NCBI GenBank assembly: GCA_934402375.1
Contig: CAKRUB010000031.1
Span: 1-32,019 of the forward strand
Reading direction: 5' to 3'
Source: an uncultured Acetatifactor sp.
Lineage (GTDB): Bacteria; Bacillota; Clostridia; Lachnospirales; Lachnospiraceae
Length of the DNA: 32,019 bases
Under the pieces are notes generated by a model that had not been told where the DNA came from, did no database searches, and saw nothing but the letters and a program-made list of their open reading frames with translations. Positions within the stretch are counted from its first letter, which is position 1. Each line of letters opens with the position of its first letter. This document shows positions 1 through 8,800 of the stretch, in pieces. The translations under genes were made by a program, and so were the position numbers.

Positions 1-13
1 AAAAATAACATTG

Positions 14-43
14 AAGCCGCCCGGAAAGGACGGCTTATTTTTA
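14..43 (+). terminator. Probable rho-independent terminator at the window edge
   Basis: The arms AAGCCG (14-19) and CGGCTT (31-36) pair, with extra C/G pairing inside, and ATTTTT follows. An A-rich stretch precedes the stem, so it may work in both directions. The gene it ends lies outside the window. Confidence 0.5.
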
Positions 44-74
44 GGCGTCAAGGTACGGATGATTACCTGCTTAC

Positions 75-267
75 GATCAAACAGCTAAGGTCACTCGCAA
101 AAATCCTTAACTCGCTACGTTCAAACAGGCGGATTTTTGCTCATAACGCTTTTTTGTCACCGCTAAGCACAGCTAAAGGTTCCTACACATTCAAACAATT
201 CTGACAATTACAGCCTATCGGGGCTTTTGACCCCAGTATCGTGACAAAAGAAACGTCCCCGAAGGAG
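75..267 (+). repeat. Palindromic repeat family, copy 1 (left-truncated)
   Basis: From GATCAAACAGCTAAGG at 75 this segment matches copies at 4167-4507 and 9259-9560 (the latter with its core reversed). It keeps the apex inverted repeat GCAAAAATCC / GGATTTTTGC, the right core arm (220-240) and the right terminal sequence GTGACAAAAGAAACGTCCCC followed by GAAGGAG. The left third of the element is missing. The right end runs directly into the ribosome binding site of the next gene. It resembles a MITE or REP-like element; no transposase is seen in it. Confidence 0.85.
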
Positions 268-279
268 AATATAAATATT

Positions 280-528
280 GTGGAAAGTTTCTGTCATCCG
301 GATAATTATGATATACATCCGATTGTATCTCGTTCAACAATCCGTGAATTGTCTGAGAATGCCGAGTGGGCTTGGTATGAAAATTACTTACATGCTGTAA
401 GGATGGATATGCTTATGCTAGGGATGGAATACCAGGAAGCGTTAGATTTTGTAAAGAAGAATGACATTATTGATACTTATAATCGGATGCTAAAAAGTGG
501 ATATTTGAAAAAACATTTGGTTGTATGA
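280..528 (+). CDS. Small protein of unknown function
   Basis: I do not recognise this family. The open frame runs back to a GTG at 241, but 241-267 is the end of the palindromic repeat. The likely start is therefore GTG at 280, with GAAGGAG (261-267) as ribosome binding site at a rather long spacing, giving about 82 residues. The protein is soluble and rich in aromatic and acidic residues, with a central helix-like stretch (AWYENYLHAVRMDMLMLGM) and a basic C-terminus (LKKHLVV). No signal peptide or membrane segment is visible. It stands alone: a terminator follows at 573-608. The repeat end next to it appears to supply its ribosome binding site. Size and isolation would suit a regulator or half of a toxin-antitoxin pair, but nothing in the sequence shows this. 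Confidence 0.5.
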   Translation: MESFCHPDNYDIHPIVSRSTIRELSENAEWAWYENYLHAVRMDMLMLGMEYQEALDFVKKNDIIDTYNRMLKSGYLKKHLVV

Positions 529-572
529 TGGCAATATAAGATTAAACCTAAAGTAAATATGGTGTTATGTGT

Positions 573-608
573 AGAGGTGTATCATTGTGATATGCCTCTA
601 TATTTTTT
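573..608 (+). terminator. Rho-independent terminator after the small unknown gene
   Basis: A 12-bp stem (573-584 with 588-599, two G-T wobbles), a TTG loop and a run of six T at 603-608. It separates the small gene from the nuclease gene. Confidence 0.75.
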
Positions 609-717
609 GTACAATTTTGTTTGCGCAATTTTGCCAAGAATATGGATGAAAAACAATGAGTGTTATGGTACAATTTTATTTAATAGTGTCGTAAGATGAA
701 GTGGGAGGCCAAATTCA

Positions 718-1704
718 GTGAGTAATGAAATAAACAATTATAAAAGATTTGAAGAGTGTATTGAAAAAATATTTAGCGAAGCAGAATATTCTACAGCTTC
801 AAATGTTGTATTAGAACAGAATAAAGGTGATATTGATATTGTCGCTGAAAAGGATGGTAGAAAGTACTGTGTTGAAGTCAAATATGCTCAAGTTACAGAA
901 AGAGCAATGCATCAGATTCATGTAAAAGCTGAATCTAATGGGATGTTACCAGTATTAGTAACGGCACAAAGTATTGAAGAAAAAAGGAGAGAAGAGTACC
1001 AAAATAAATATTCTGATTTGGTGTTGATAGATATTTCAAATTTGCTATTTGCTGTACGAGATAATGCTCGCTTACGCAACGAATTAATAGCAACATTACC
1101 ATATTCAGTAGAAGATATTGAACCTAGCGAGGGAGCTATTGAGATAAATAGCTTGCAACATGACGATTATACAGAATCATTAATTAAAGAAATGGATTTA
1201 TGTCAAGCAGGAAATCCTATGGCAAGAAAGTATGAGATATTATGTCATAAGCTTTTGGAGAATATTTTTTCAGACGATTTAGCATTATGGAAAGAACAGC
1301 AAAAATCGAATAGTGAATTATATAAATTTGACCTGTTATGCCGAATCAAGGATGGAAATCAAAAAACATTTTGGTCAATACTTGAACGGTATTTTAACTC
1401 GAAATATGTTATTTTTGAATTTAAAAATTATAGTGGCAAAGTAACGCAAAAAGAAATATATACTACTGAAAAATATCTATATTCAAAGGCTTTGCGTAGT
1501 GTTGGTATTATGATAGCTGCTAATGGATATGATGATAATGCCCGTTGGGCGGCAAAAGGATGTTTAAGAGAAAATGGAAAACTAATTCTGTTATTAGAAA
1601 CCAAGGATTTGATTGAAATGAATAGATTAAAAGATAGACAGGAAGATCCGGCTGATTATTTGCAGGATAAATTAGATGAACTTTTGTTGGAGCTAGAAAA
1701 ATAA
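718..1704 (+). CDS. Restriction endonuclease-like protein with two PD-(D/E)XK domains
   Basis: The 328-residue protein seems to carry two nuclease-fold domains. The N-terminal one (about 8-110) has the Mrr-like pattern GDID at 37-40 then CVEVK at 51-55, giving the acidic residue and E-x-K triad. The C-terminal one (about 168-300) starts with a helix around YEILCHKLLENIF, then FD at 204-205 and a second E-F-K at 234-236, and ends in a strand LILLL. In the PD-(D/E)XK superfamily these residues bind the metal and cleave DNA; such proteins occur in type IV restriction and repair. Start is GTG at 718 with GGGAGG at 703-708. No methyltransferase gene is adjacent, which fits modification-dependent or accessory roles better than classical type II restriction. 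It is AT-rich compared with the housekeeping genes. The exact family is uncertain. Confidence 0.7.
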   Translation: MSNEINNYKRFEECIEKIFSEAEYSTASNVVLEQNKGDIDIVAEKDGRKYCVEVKYAQVTERAMHQIHVKAESNGMLPVLVTAQSIEEKRREEYQNKYSDLVLIDISNLLFAVRDNARLRNELIATLPYSVEDIEPSEGAIEINSLQHDDYTESLIKEMDLCQAGNPMARKYEILCHKLLENIFSDDLALWKEQQKSNSELYKFDLLCRIKDGNQKTFWSILERYFNSKYVIFEFKNYSGKVTQKEIYTTEKYLYSKALRSVGIMIAANGYDDNARWAAKGCLRENGKLILLLETKDLIEMNRLKDRQEDPADYLQDKLDELLLELEK

Positions 1705-1754
1705 GAACTTCAAGGAAGAAGAAATAAACTTTGAGGAAAAGAGGTTGTGTTAGA

Positions 1755-2297
1755 ATGTATACATATCATGTAGTGACAGAAAAGCCTATGCATGTAGGGG
1801 AACAGATTATATTTGATGAGACACATCATAGCGGAGTATATCAAAGAGTTTACGAAAAAATTGATATTGTAAATGATATTTACGCAAATCCTGATAAATA
1901 TGAGGCTGATAATTTAGAACACCATACATCGGTTGCTTTGCGGGAACTGGCGTTGGAAGAAGTACGGCAGAAGTATTATCCACAATATCCATCACGAATG
2001 AGTTGCTTGTATGTTTCGAAAACATTAGAAGAGGCGGAACGATGGGGAGAATTCTTTGCAAGAATTGGTCGCCCGACGTATCATATTGTAAAGTTGGAAG
2101 TAAAGGGGAATTCTTTCATTGGTGATGCTACAAAATGTTTCAAAGGGCAGACAGATAAAGAAGAAAATTTAAGGCTTGCAAAAACTTATTGGGAAAGCAA
2201 GCAGTCTGATATAGAAAATGAAGTCTGTGAGATGCTGGTTGACGGTCAGATAACAGTAGTGGACATTGTGAAGGAGATAAATGCAAACATTGTATAA
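1755..2297 (+). CDS. DUF2441-family protein
   Basis: About 180 residues from ATG 1755 (an in-frame TTG at 1731 is less likely; AAGAGG lies about 10 nt before 1755). The conserved-looking pattern includes YHVVTEKPMHVG, FDETHHSGVY, HHTSVALRELALEEVR, YPQYPSRMSCLYVS, GRPTYHIVKLEV and GDATKCF, which I recall as DUF2441. That family has no established reaction. The His-rich N-terminus and a YVS segment remind me of compact ADP-ribosyltransferase-like folds, but this is only a guess. It lies 50 bp after the nuclease gene on the same strand and may be co-transcribed. It has no signal peptide or membrane helix, so it is probably cytoplasmic. The family name is from memory and should be confirmed by profile search. 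Confidence 0.6.
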   Translation: MYTYHVVTEKPMHVGEQIIFDETHHSGVYQRVYEKIDIVNDIYANPDKYEADNLEHHTSVALRELALEEVRQKYYPQYPSRMSCLYVSKTLEEAERWGEFFARIGRPTYHIVKLEVKGNSFIGDATKCFKGQTDKEENLRLAKTYWESKQSDIENEVCEMLVDGQITVVDIVKEINANIV

Positions 2298-2338
2298 ATT
2301 TATGACGATATCGTTATACAGATAATTAAAGAGTTTTT

Positions 2339-2470
2339 TTGCTGAACATTGTGTATGTTTGCCACTATCATATAAATGATTATGCAGGGGATAATGTGGA
2401 TTGGGTGAATATTCGTGCGCATTCTGTCGCAAAAGAGAGTGTGGATTTCAGCAGAGACTTGATAAATTAA
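2339..2470 (+). pseudogene. Possible gene remnant between the DUF2441 and GNAT genes
   Basis: One frame stays open from about 2339 to TAA 2468-2470 and reads like protein near its end (DYAGDNVDWVNIRAHSVAKE). No convincing start codon with a ribosome binding site is present, and I do not recognise the family. It may be the tail of a decayed gene, or chance. Confidence 0.2.
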
Positions 2471-2491
2471 GAAATGTAAGGTGATAGGTAT

Positions 2492-2974
2492 ATGATAAAA
2501 GAAGTGCAACAAAATGAGCTTGTCGAATGTGTTAAAGTTATCTGCGAAAGCTTTAAAACAGTAGCTGACGAACTGGGTTTCACAGCTGAAAATGCACCAC
2601 GATTTACAGCATTTGCTACAACGGAAGAGAGATTAAACTGGCATCTGAATGGAGAACACAGACCGATGTATGCTTATTATGAAAATGACAAAATTGTAGG
2701 ATATTATTCACTGCTATTGCAGGAGAACCAGGAGTGCGAACTGAATAATGTATGTGTGCTTCCGGAAAACAGACATAAGGGCATAGGGGAAAAGTTATTG
2801 AACCATGCATTTGAAATTGCAGAGAAATTAGGCTGTAAGAAGATGAATATTGGAATTGTGGAAGAAAATATGGTACTTAGAAAATGGTATGAGTCTTATG
2901 GATTTGTGCATATAGGTACACAGAAATTTGATTTCTTTCCATTTACCTGTGGATATATGGAAAAAGTGTTATAG
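2492..2974 (+). CDS. GNAT-family N-acetyltransferase
   Basis: The 160-residue protein has the GNAT fold signature: a strand VCVLPENRHKGIGEKLL carrying the acetyl-CoA pyrophosphate loop R-x-x-G-x-G (about 94-99), preceded by YYSLLLQ and CELNNV strands, and a C-terminal WYESYGFVHIG motif typical of the last strand-helix of the fold. GNAT enzymes move an acetyl group from acetyl-CoA to an amine; the substrate here cannot be told. Start is ATG 2492 with AAGGTGATAG just upstream. It ends 8 bp before the P-loop kinase gene, so the two are very probably co-transcribed. Confidence 0.85.
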   Translation: MIKEVQQNELVECVKVICESFKTVADELGFTAENAPRFTAFATTEERLNWHLNGEHRPMYAYYENDKIVGYYSLLLQENQECELNNVCVLPENRHKGIGEKLLNHAFEIAEKLGCKKMNIGIVEENMVLRKWYESYGFVHIGTQKFDFFPFTCGYMEKVL

Positions 2975-2982
2975 AGGAGAAT

Positions 2983-3573
2983 ATGATGGATTACATATTT
3001 ATAATTGGTCCGAGTGCAGTAGGGAAAACTACACTGGCAAAGGAATTATATCAACATTATGAAGGTGTATATTTGGAGCAGAATATGGTGCCTGAATTCA
3101 TGGTTCCAAAGGATGTAAAGGATATTGGTATATATGAAGAAGAACTGTGCTGGCAAAATGTGTTATTACAGTTGAAATTTTTCCATGATAAAGGGCTTAG
3201 GAATATTGTTGGATTGGATTTTGATGACATAAGAACGAGAGAGTTGCCGGCTCTGTTTATGGGATATGATTTTATTACCTTAAAGTTAGTATCAAGTGAC
3301 ATAGAGCAGACAAAAAAGCAGATGGAACATCGGCGTAATCATGAAGGTGGTCTGTATGTGCCGGACTATGTGGAGCGTTCAAATGAAGTAATTATGAATA
3401 GGGAACTGTTGCCGAATGAAGTTATGATAGATATTGCAGGGAAATCAAAGGAAGAAGTACTACGGGAAGTAATAGATATTATTGATAATTTTATTCCATT
3501 GAGAGAATATACATATGAATTGCCAGATGAGAAGATGTTTTTGTCATGGGTTCAAAGTAGACAATTGTTTTAA
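2983..3573 (+). CDS. P-loop nucleoside/small-molecule kinase-like ATPase
   Basis: The protein begins with a strand YIFIIG and a Walker A loop, GPSAVGKTT (about 9-17), the hallmark of P-loop NTPases of the nucleotide-kinase and gluconate-kinase type. A later region with repeated basic residues (KKQMEHRRNHEGG) resembles the lid that carries phosphate-binding arginines. At 196 residues it is the usual size for a single-domain kinase. The substrate is unknown. Two ATG codons (2983, 2986) follow GAGGAG; I keep the first. It is packed between the GNAT gene (8 bp before) and the histidine phosphatase gene (24 bp after). A kinase next to a phosphatase and an acetyltransferase could indicate a small modification pathway, which is inference. 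Confidence 0.75.
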   Translation: MMDYIFIIGPSAVGKTTLAKELYQHYEGVYLEQNMVPEFMVPKDVKDIGIYEEELCWQNVLLQLKFFHDKGLRNIVGLDFDDIRTRELPALFMGYDFITLKLVSSDIEQTKKQMEHRRNHEGGLYVPDYVERSNEVIMNRELLPNEVMIDIAGKSKEEVLREVIDIIDNFIPLREYTYELPDEKMFLSWVQSRQLF

Positions 3574-3597
3574 TGATTTTGTACGGTGAGGTGGAAA

Positions 3598-4206
3598 ATG
3601 ATAACAGTAGTATATTTTGTGAGACACGCAGAACCAAATTATGAAAATCATGATGATATGACGAGAGAATTATCTGCGAAAGGTCTAAAGGATAGAAAAC
3701 TTGTAACTAAATTTTTAATGGATAAGAATATTCAAATTGTATTGTCTAGTCCTTATAAAAGGGCAGTTGATACAGTTCGTGAATTTGCAGAGAAGAAAGA
3801 AATGAATATTGATATTATTGATGGATTTAGAGAACGCAAAGTGGACAGTCTGTGGATTGAAGATTTTAATTCTTTTTGCAAAAAACAATGGGAAGATTTT
3901 GAATATAAGTTATCTGATGGTGAATGTTTGAAAGAGGTGCAGGATAGGAATATTTTAGCTTTAAAGAATATTGTAGAAAAATTTAAAGGGAAGAATATTG
4001 TTGTGGGAAGTCATGGTACTGCCTTAAGTACAATTGTTAATTATTATGATAAGAAATTTGGATATTCTGATTTTAATGAGATAAGGCAATTAATGCCGTG
4101 GGTCGTAAAATTTGTATTTGATAAAGAAACCTGTGTTGACATTCAGAAATATAATTTGTTTGGGTGCCAGAGGGACGTTCCTTTTGTCATGGTCGGGAGG
4201 ATATAG
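3598..4206 (+). CDS. Histidine phosphatase (phosphoglycerate mutase superfamily), C-terminus altered by repeat
   Basis: About 202 residues from ATG 3598 (GGTGAGGTGG precedes it; the in-frame GTG at 3586 lies inside that ribosome binding site). The N-terminal VYFVRHAEPN is the RHG-type motif whose histidine is phosphorylated during catalysis; SSPYKRAVDT carries the second conserved arginine, and IVVGSHGTAL holds the second catalytic histidine. Members remove phosphate from sugars, nucleotides or proteins; the substrate here is unknown. The last 12-13 codons (from about 4167) and the stop are encoded by the left end of palindromic repeat copy 2, so the natural C-terminus was probably replaced when the repeat arrived. 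The catalytic core is complete. It is the last gene of the first cassette. Confidence 0.85.
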   Translation: MITVVYFVRHAEPNYENHDDMTRELSAKGLKDRKLVTKFLMDKNIQIVLSSPYKRAVDTVREFAEKKEMNIDIIDGFRERKVDSLWIEDFNSFCKKQWEDFEYKLSDGECLKEVQDRNILALKNIVEKFKGKNIVVGSHGTALSTIVNYYDKKFGYSDFNEIRQLMPWVVKFVFDKETCVDIQKYNLFGCQRDVPFVMVGRI

Positions 4207-4507
4207 CGTGACAGAGGGACGCTGGTCGTGACGAGATACTGGGGTCAAAAGCCCCATCTGTCTGAAATTGTCTGAATTGTTTTCAAGGTTCCGGAACCAA
4301 GTTGTGTTAAGCGTTGACTAAACAGCTAAGGGCATTCGCAAAAATCCTTAACTCGCTACGTTCAAACAGGCGGATTTTTGCTCATAACGCTCTTTGGTCA
4401 CCACTAAGCACAGCTAGAGGTTCCTACACATTCAAACTATTCTGACAATTACAGCCTAGCGGTGCTTTTGACTCCGGTATCGTGACAAAAGAAACATCCC
4501 CGAAGGA
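4167..4507 (+). repeat. Palindromic repeat family, copy 2 (full length)
   Basis: This fills the 319-bp gap between the phosphatase and macro-domain genes and overlaps the phosphatase 3' end. The left terminus CCAGAGGGACGTT...TTTTGTCATGG is the approximate inverse of the right terminus GTGACAAAAGAAACATCCCC. Inside lies a 247-bp core (4235-4481) bounded by 21-bp inverted arms, three mismatches between them. The core is itself a long imperfect palindrome, with the apex arms GCAAAAATCC / GGATTTTTGC. The core orientation equals copy 1 and is opposite to copy 4. The right end leads into GAAGGAAACGGAG before the macro-domain start. Confidence 0.9.
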
Positions 4508-4525
4508 AACGGAGACGAGAAAGAA

Positions 4526-5557
4526 ATGCCAATTCAAATAGTAAGGAATGATATCACAAAAATAGAGTGCGACGCAATTGTAAATGCAGCAAGCCCCTCA
4601 CTTCTCGGTGGCGGCGGAGTCGATGGCGCAATTCATAAGGCCGCAGGCAAAGACCTCCTTTTGGAGTGTATGAAACTTGGCGGATGCAAGGTTGGTCAAG
4701 CGAAGCTCACAAAGGCATATAAGCTCCCTTCGAGGTTTGTAATACACACAGTCGGTCCCAAATGGAAAGACGGTCAGAACGGTGAAAAAGAGCAGCTGGA
4801 GAGTTGTTATCGGGAGTCGCTAAGGATTGCGCTGGAGAATAATTGCAAGTCTGTTGCGTTTCCCCTTATATCAAGCGGTGTACATGGCTATCCGAAAGAT
4901 CAGGCTCTCCGGGTTGCTGTTGATACAATCAGTTCCTTTTTGATAGAGCATGATATGTTGGTATATATCGTAGTGTTCGATAAATCCGCATTTCAGATTA
5001 GCGAAAAGTTATTTTTGGATATAGCATCCTACATAGATGATAAATATGTAGACGCTCACTTTGAGTTTAACAGGACGCTAAGTGACGAGCGGGGTGAAGG
5101 CACACTTTTGGCTGAAACGCGAATTTTGCCGGGCGAAGACACAGCAGAGATACTGACGCAATGTGCTAAAACTGTTGCCACACCCAAAGCAGTTACCTTG
5201 GAAGAAGCCGTAAAGCAGATTGACGAGAGCTTTTCCCAAATGCTCCTGCGTAAAATAGATGAAAAGGGACTAACTGACGCGGAATGCTATAAAAAAGCGA
5301 ATGTTGACCGCAAACTGTTTTCAAAGATCCGCAGCGACATTCATTACAGACCGAGTAAGCCAACAACCATTGCTTTTGCGATTGCTTTGGAACTGAGTCT
5401 GGAAGAAACAAAAGATATGCTTATGAAGGCAGGCTTTGCTCTTTCAAGGAGCAGTAAATTTGACATTATCATCGAATATTTTATTTCCAACAAGAACTAC
5501 AACATATTTGAGATCAATGAAGCTCTTTTTACCTTTGATCAAAGCTTGCTGGGATAA
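4526..5557 (+). CDS. Macro-domain (ADP-ribose-binding) protein with C-terminal helical domain
   Basis: 343 residues. The N-terminal half (about 1-170) is a macro domain: CDAIVNAASPSLLGGGGVDG (15-34) carries the catalytic-type Asn (N20) and the glycine-rich ADP-ribose loop, and ISSGVHGYP (about 114-122) is the second phosphate loop. Macro domains bind or hydrolyse ADP-ribose, O-acetyl-ADP-ribose or ADP-ribosyl groups. The C-terminal part (about 225-343) is a helical domain with KANVDRKLFSKIRSD and AIALELSLEE, reminiscent of a helix-turn-helix fold. I recall similar C-terminal modules beside macro and vWA proteins in Clostridia, but cannot name the family. Start ATG 4526 follows GGAGACGAGAAAG. 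The gene opens the second cassette, upstream of the vWA remnant and the PARG-SGNH-FHA-kinase gene, so a shared ADP-ribose signalling role is likely. Confidence 0.85.
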   Translation: MPIQIVRNDITKIECDAIVNAASPSLLGGGGVDGAIHKAAGKDLLLECMKLGGCKVGQAKLTKAYKLPSRFVIHTVGPKWKDGQNGEKEQLESCYRESLRIALENNCKSVAFPLISSGVHGYPKDQALRVAVDTISSFLIEHDMLVYIVVFDKSAFQISEKLFLDIASYIDDKYVDAHFEFNRTLSDERGEGTLLAETRILPGEDTAEILTQCAKTVATPKAVTLEEAVKQIDESFSQMLLRKIDEKGLTDAECYKKANVDRKLFSKIRSDIHYRPSKPTTIAFAIALELSLEETKDMLMKAGFALSRSSKFDIIIEYFISNKNYNIFEINEALFTFDQSLLG

Positions 5558-5607
5558 ACATGTCGCTTCGTATGCGACCAGATCCCAGTTAGGTTTCTCT
5601 ATAATAT

Positions 5608-5868
5608 ATGTACAAGCCCGGATGGGAATTCCTGTTCATCGACGCCAACATAGATGCAGTTGAAACAGCAGCAAATTTTGGCATTGCACGAAATAGGGAT
5701 GTTAATTATTATGCAGATAGTGAAGGAACGCAGGTTCTGTATGAAACCATCTCTGCTCCGATCAGTGCAATGTGTAACAATCAGCAAATCAGTGATAGTT
5801 GGAGTACTCAGATTGAGGAGGATTCCAGAAAAGAAAGTAGGTATAGTATATGGATAGAAGTGATTTGA
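5608..5868 (+). pseudogene. C-terminal remnant of a vWA-domain protein (TerY-like)
   Basis: The frame encodes GWEFLFIDANIDAVETAANFGIARNR... (written here in part), which resembles the last strand-helix units of vWA domains of the TerY type, where a similar F-L-x-x-A-N-I-D-A segment is common. The metal-binding DxSxS motif and the N-terminal two thirds are absent upstream: 5558-5607 is noncoding and no ribosome binding site precedes ATG 5608. The fragment's stop (5866-5868) overlaps the start of the next gene at 5850, as would be normal for an operon. I infer an internal deletion that removed most of a vWA gene. The family assignment is by eye. Confidence 0.55.
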
Positions 5869-8800
5869 TTGCCTCATTTCAAGATACATTAGCGTTCTCG
5901 GCAGCGGGCGTGTTATGTGATGAGACGAAGAAAGCGGCTGACGCATCAAAGATATATTACGAAAACTTTGAGTCTGCCGCCCGAGCCGATGAGGTGGAAT
6001 GCTACATTGCCGTCAGCGCAAATACGACATTTGCAGAGGCTCGCAAATATGTAAATGGCGGTAGGGTCGCTGTTCTGAACTTTGCCAATCCGGTTAATCC
6101 CGGAGGTGGGGTTGAAAATGGCGCTATGACGCAGGAGGAGTGCCTTTGCCGGAGCAGCAATCTATATACCTGCTTAAGAGCCAGCCATTTGTTTAATGAT
6201 TATTATGGTTATCATGCCCGAATGCAGGACCATTTTTATTCGGATCGTTTGATCTATACGCGTGATGTCACGGTGTTTAAGGATGATAAGCCTGTTCCGG
6301 AAATGCTGCCCCGCGAGGAGTGGTTCAGGGTCGATGTCATTACCTGTGCAGCTCCTTATCTCGGAGAGAGTAAATACACGAATCTGACGGTGCTGAAGCG
6401 TATCTATCAGAGCCGTATCGCAAACATTATGGAAGCAGCCTTGGATAACATGGTTGACACAATAATATTGGGAGCCTTCGGTTGCGGTGCATTCAAAAAT
6501 CCAGCACGCGAGGTGGCTGCAGCATTCAAGTCTGTTATAGAAAGCAAACAGTATTGCAAAAAGTTCAAGAATATCATTTTTGCAATAAAAAAGGACTCTG
6601 AAAAGAGTTTTGGAGAAAATTACTGGACATTTGTTAATGTGCTCGAAAATCAGTTGTTAGAGGATTGCCAGTACTATGATCTTCCTGAGATTGTGTTGCC
6701 CACAGGAGAATCTATAGAAAACGTGACTGTGGGCTTTTGCCATCTGCCTACGAATACAACTATAGAAGATGTAAAAGGCCTGGTCGTATCAGGAGAAGGT
6801 TTTCCTGATACAACGCGGAAGAACAATGCTGATAGCTATGAGAAACAGCTGCGCTTTCTAAGCTGGCAAAGAAAAAATCCGTTTTTCAAAAAGCAGATTT
6901 CTATTTTGGGTGATTCCATAAGTACACTTGATGGATACAATCCGGAAGGTTACAATCTCTTTTTTGCCGGTGATAATTGCGCCAAAGCAGGTGTTCGAGA
7001 AATGAATGATACCTGGTGGGGGCAAATAATCAATCTCTTGGGCGCAGAGTTGCTGATCAACAACTCCTGGTCTGGGAGCCGTGTAAGTCAACTGCCCGGA
7101 TCCGAGAAGCTGTTCCCATCCGGGTGTAGCGATGAGAGAACGAGTGCTCTTCACATGTATGATACGATGCCCGATGTGATTATTGTATATTTAGGAACTA
7201 ACGATTGGGGGTATGGTGTTACACCTGAACCGTGGAATATAGGGTACTGTGATGAAAATGAGTTGAACTTCTCATGCGCCTATGAAACGATGGTCAAGAA
7301 GCTACAAAATAACTATCCCAATGCCAAAATATGTTGCTGCACTTTGAATACAACCTTCATGTCGGCAAATCCGGGATTCAAATTTCCGGTAGCGCATGGC
7401 GGTGTGCATATTGATGTGTACAATAATATTATAAGAAGCACAGCAAACAGGTTTGGTTGTAAGCTGATTGATTTAGCCGCATATCATAAGGCATATGACT
7501 CAATTGATGGGTCACATCCAAATGCGAATGGCATGAAAACGCTGGCAACAATGATGCTTCGTGAACTTGACGAGAATATCTCCACTGTATTGGATTGTGA
7601 GCAAGGCAACCACAACTATATTCTTGCAGAGCGTAGTACCGGCGACGACAAATATGTTTGTTCTGTGTGCTGTAAAGTTAAGCATGAAGGATATTCTCCC
7701 TTGCCCATTGATGACGTGGACACAGTGATGATTGGTTCCGCCGAAACAGATGAGGATGTTATCAAGATAGATCCTGATGCTACAGACATACTGTATCCGG
7801 ATACTCTCAAATTGTTCATTTGTTCCTCAGGCAAAACCATCACATTGCAGAAAGCACAAATTGAAGTCGGACGGTCTATTGAGGCTGATTTGAACTTCGG
7901 AGCGGACAATAAGTATTTGGCACGGCACCACGCGACCTTTGTGTTTGGCAATGGCAGGTGGTACCTGGTAGATAATAATTCGACCAATGGGACATATATC
8001 AACAGCGTAAAGCTGCACCCCGGAAAGAAGTACCAGCTTGCAGCCGATGATGAAATTGTTTTTGCAGTGCATACTAAGTTAATATTCTACAAAACGCCAT
8101 GGGCACCAATACCACCCATTGTTCCACCGACACCTTCGTTTATCTTTTCAAAAGCCCTTGTTGCGCCGATAAAATTGGGCACAGTCATTGATGGCAAATA
8201 TAAGCTGGAGCGAATTCTTGCGGCTGGATCCCACACCGTCTATTTGGCGACGGTTGAGGGTGAAAATAGGAAGGTGGCTATAAAGGTAGAGGACATTGGC
8301 AGATTTGCTAACCCCGCGGTTATTGCCAATATCAAGGAATCCTTTGAACTGCATAAGGCTATAAAGCATCCGGATGTACCGACAATGCTTGAACTGATTC
8401 AAACATCAAAGTATATCTATCTCGTAATGGATTACCTTGACGGAGAAACACTGGATCGAATATTGGATACATCAGGCTCCATGGAATCTAAACGCGCTGC
8501 AATCGTGGGACGGAATATAGCCAAGATCCTTAAGACAATGCATGAACTCAATCCACCGATTGTATGCCGCGATGTAAAACCGTCCAACATAATGATCCAC
8601 AATGGATTGGATGTGCGCATGTTCGATTTCGGTATAGCGATGAGATATTATGACGACGGTCGCGAAGATGAGCATATAGTTGGAACCGTTGGGTATGCAG
8701 CTCTTGAGCAGTATAAGGGCCACGCCCGACCCGAATCGGATATCTACGGTCTCGGCATGACACTTTATTATATGCTTACCAAAGATGACCCTAAGGCGCC

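Noticed and set aside
241..279. Start of the first small gene at GTG 241.
   Set aside because: The codons 241-267 are the end of the palindromic repeat and the ribosome binding site lies inside them.
609..677. GTACAATTTT repeated at 609-618 and 668-677 before the nuclease gene, as an operator.
   Set aside because: AT-rich 10-mers recur easily in this region and no matching -35/-10 pair was found with them.
718..2297. Nuclease plus DUF2441 as a toxin-antitoxin or restriction-modification pair.
   Set aside because: Neither a methyltransferase nor an antitoxin-like DNA-binding protein is encoded next to them; adjacency alone is not enough.
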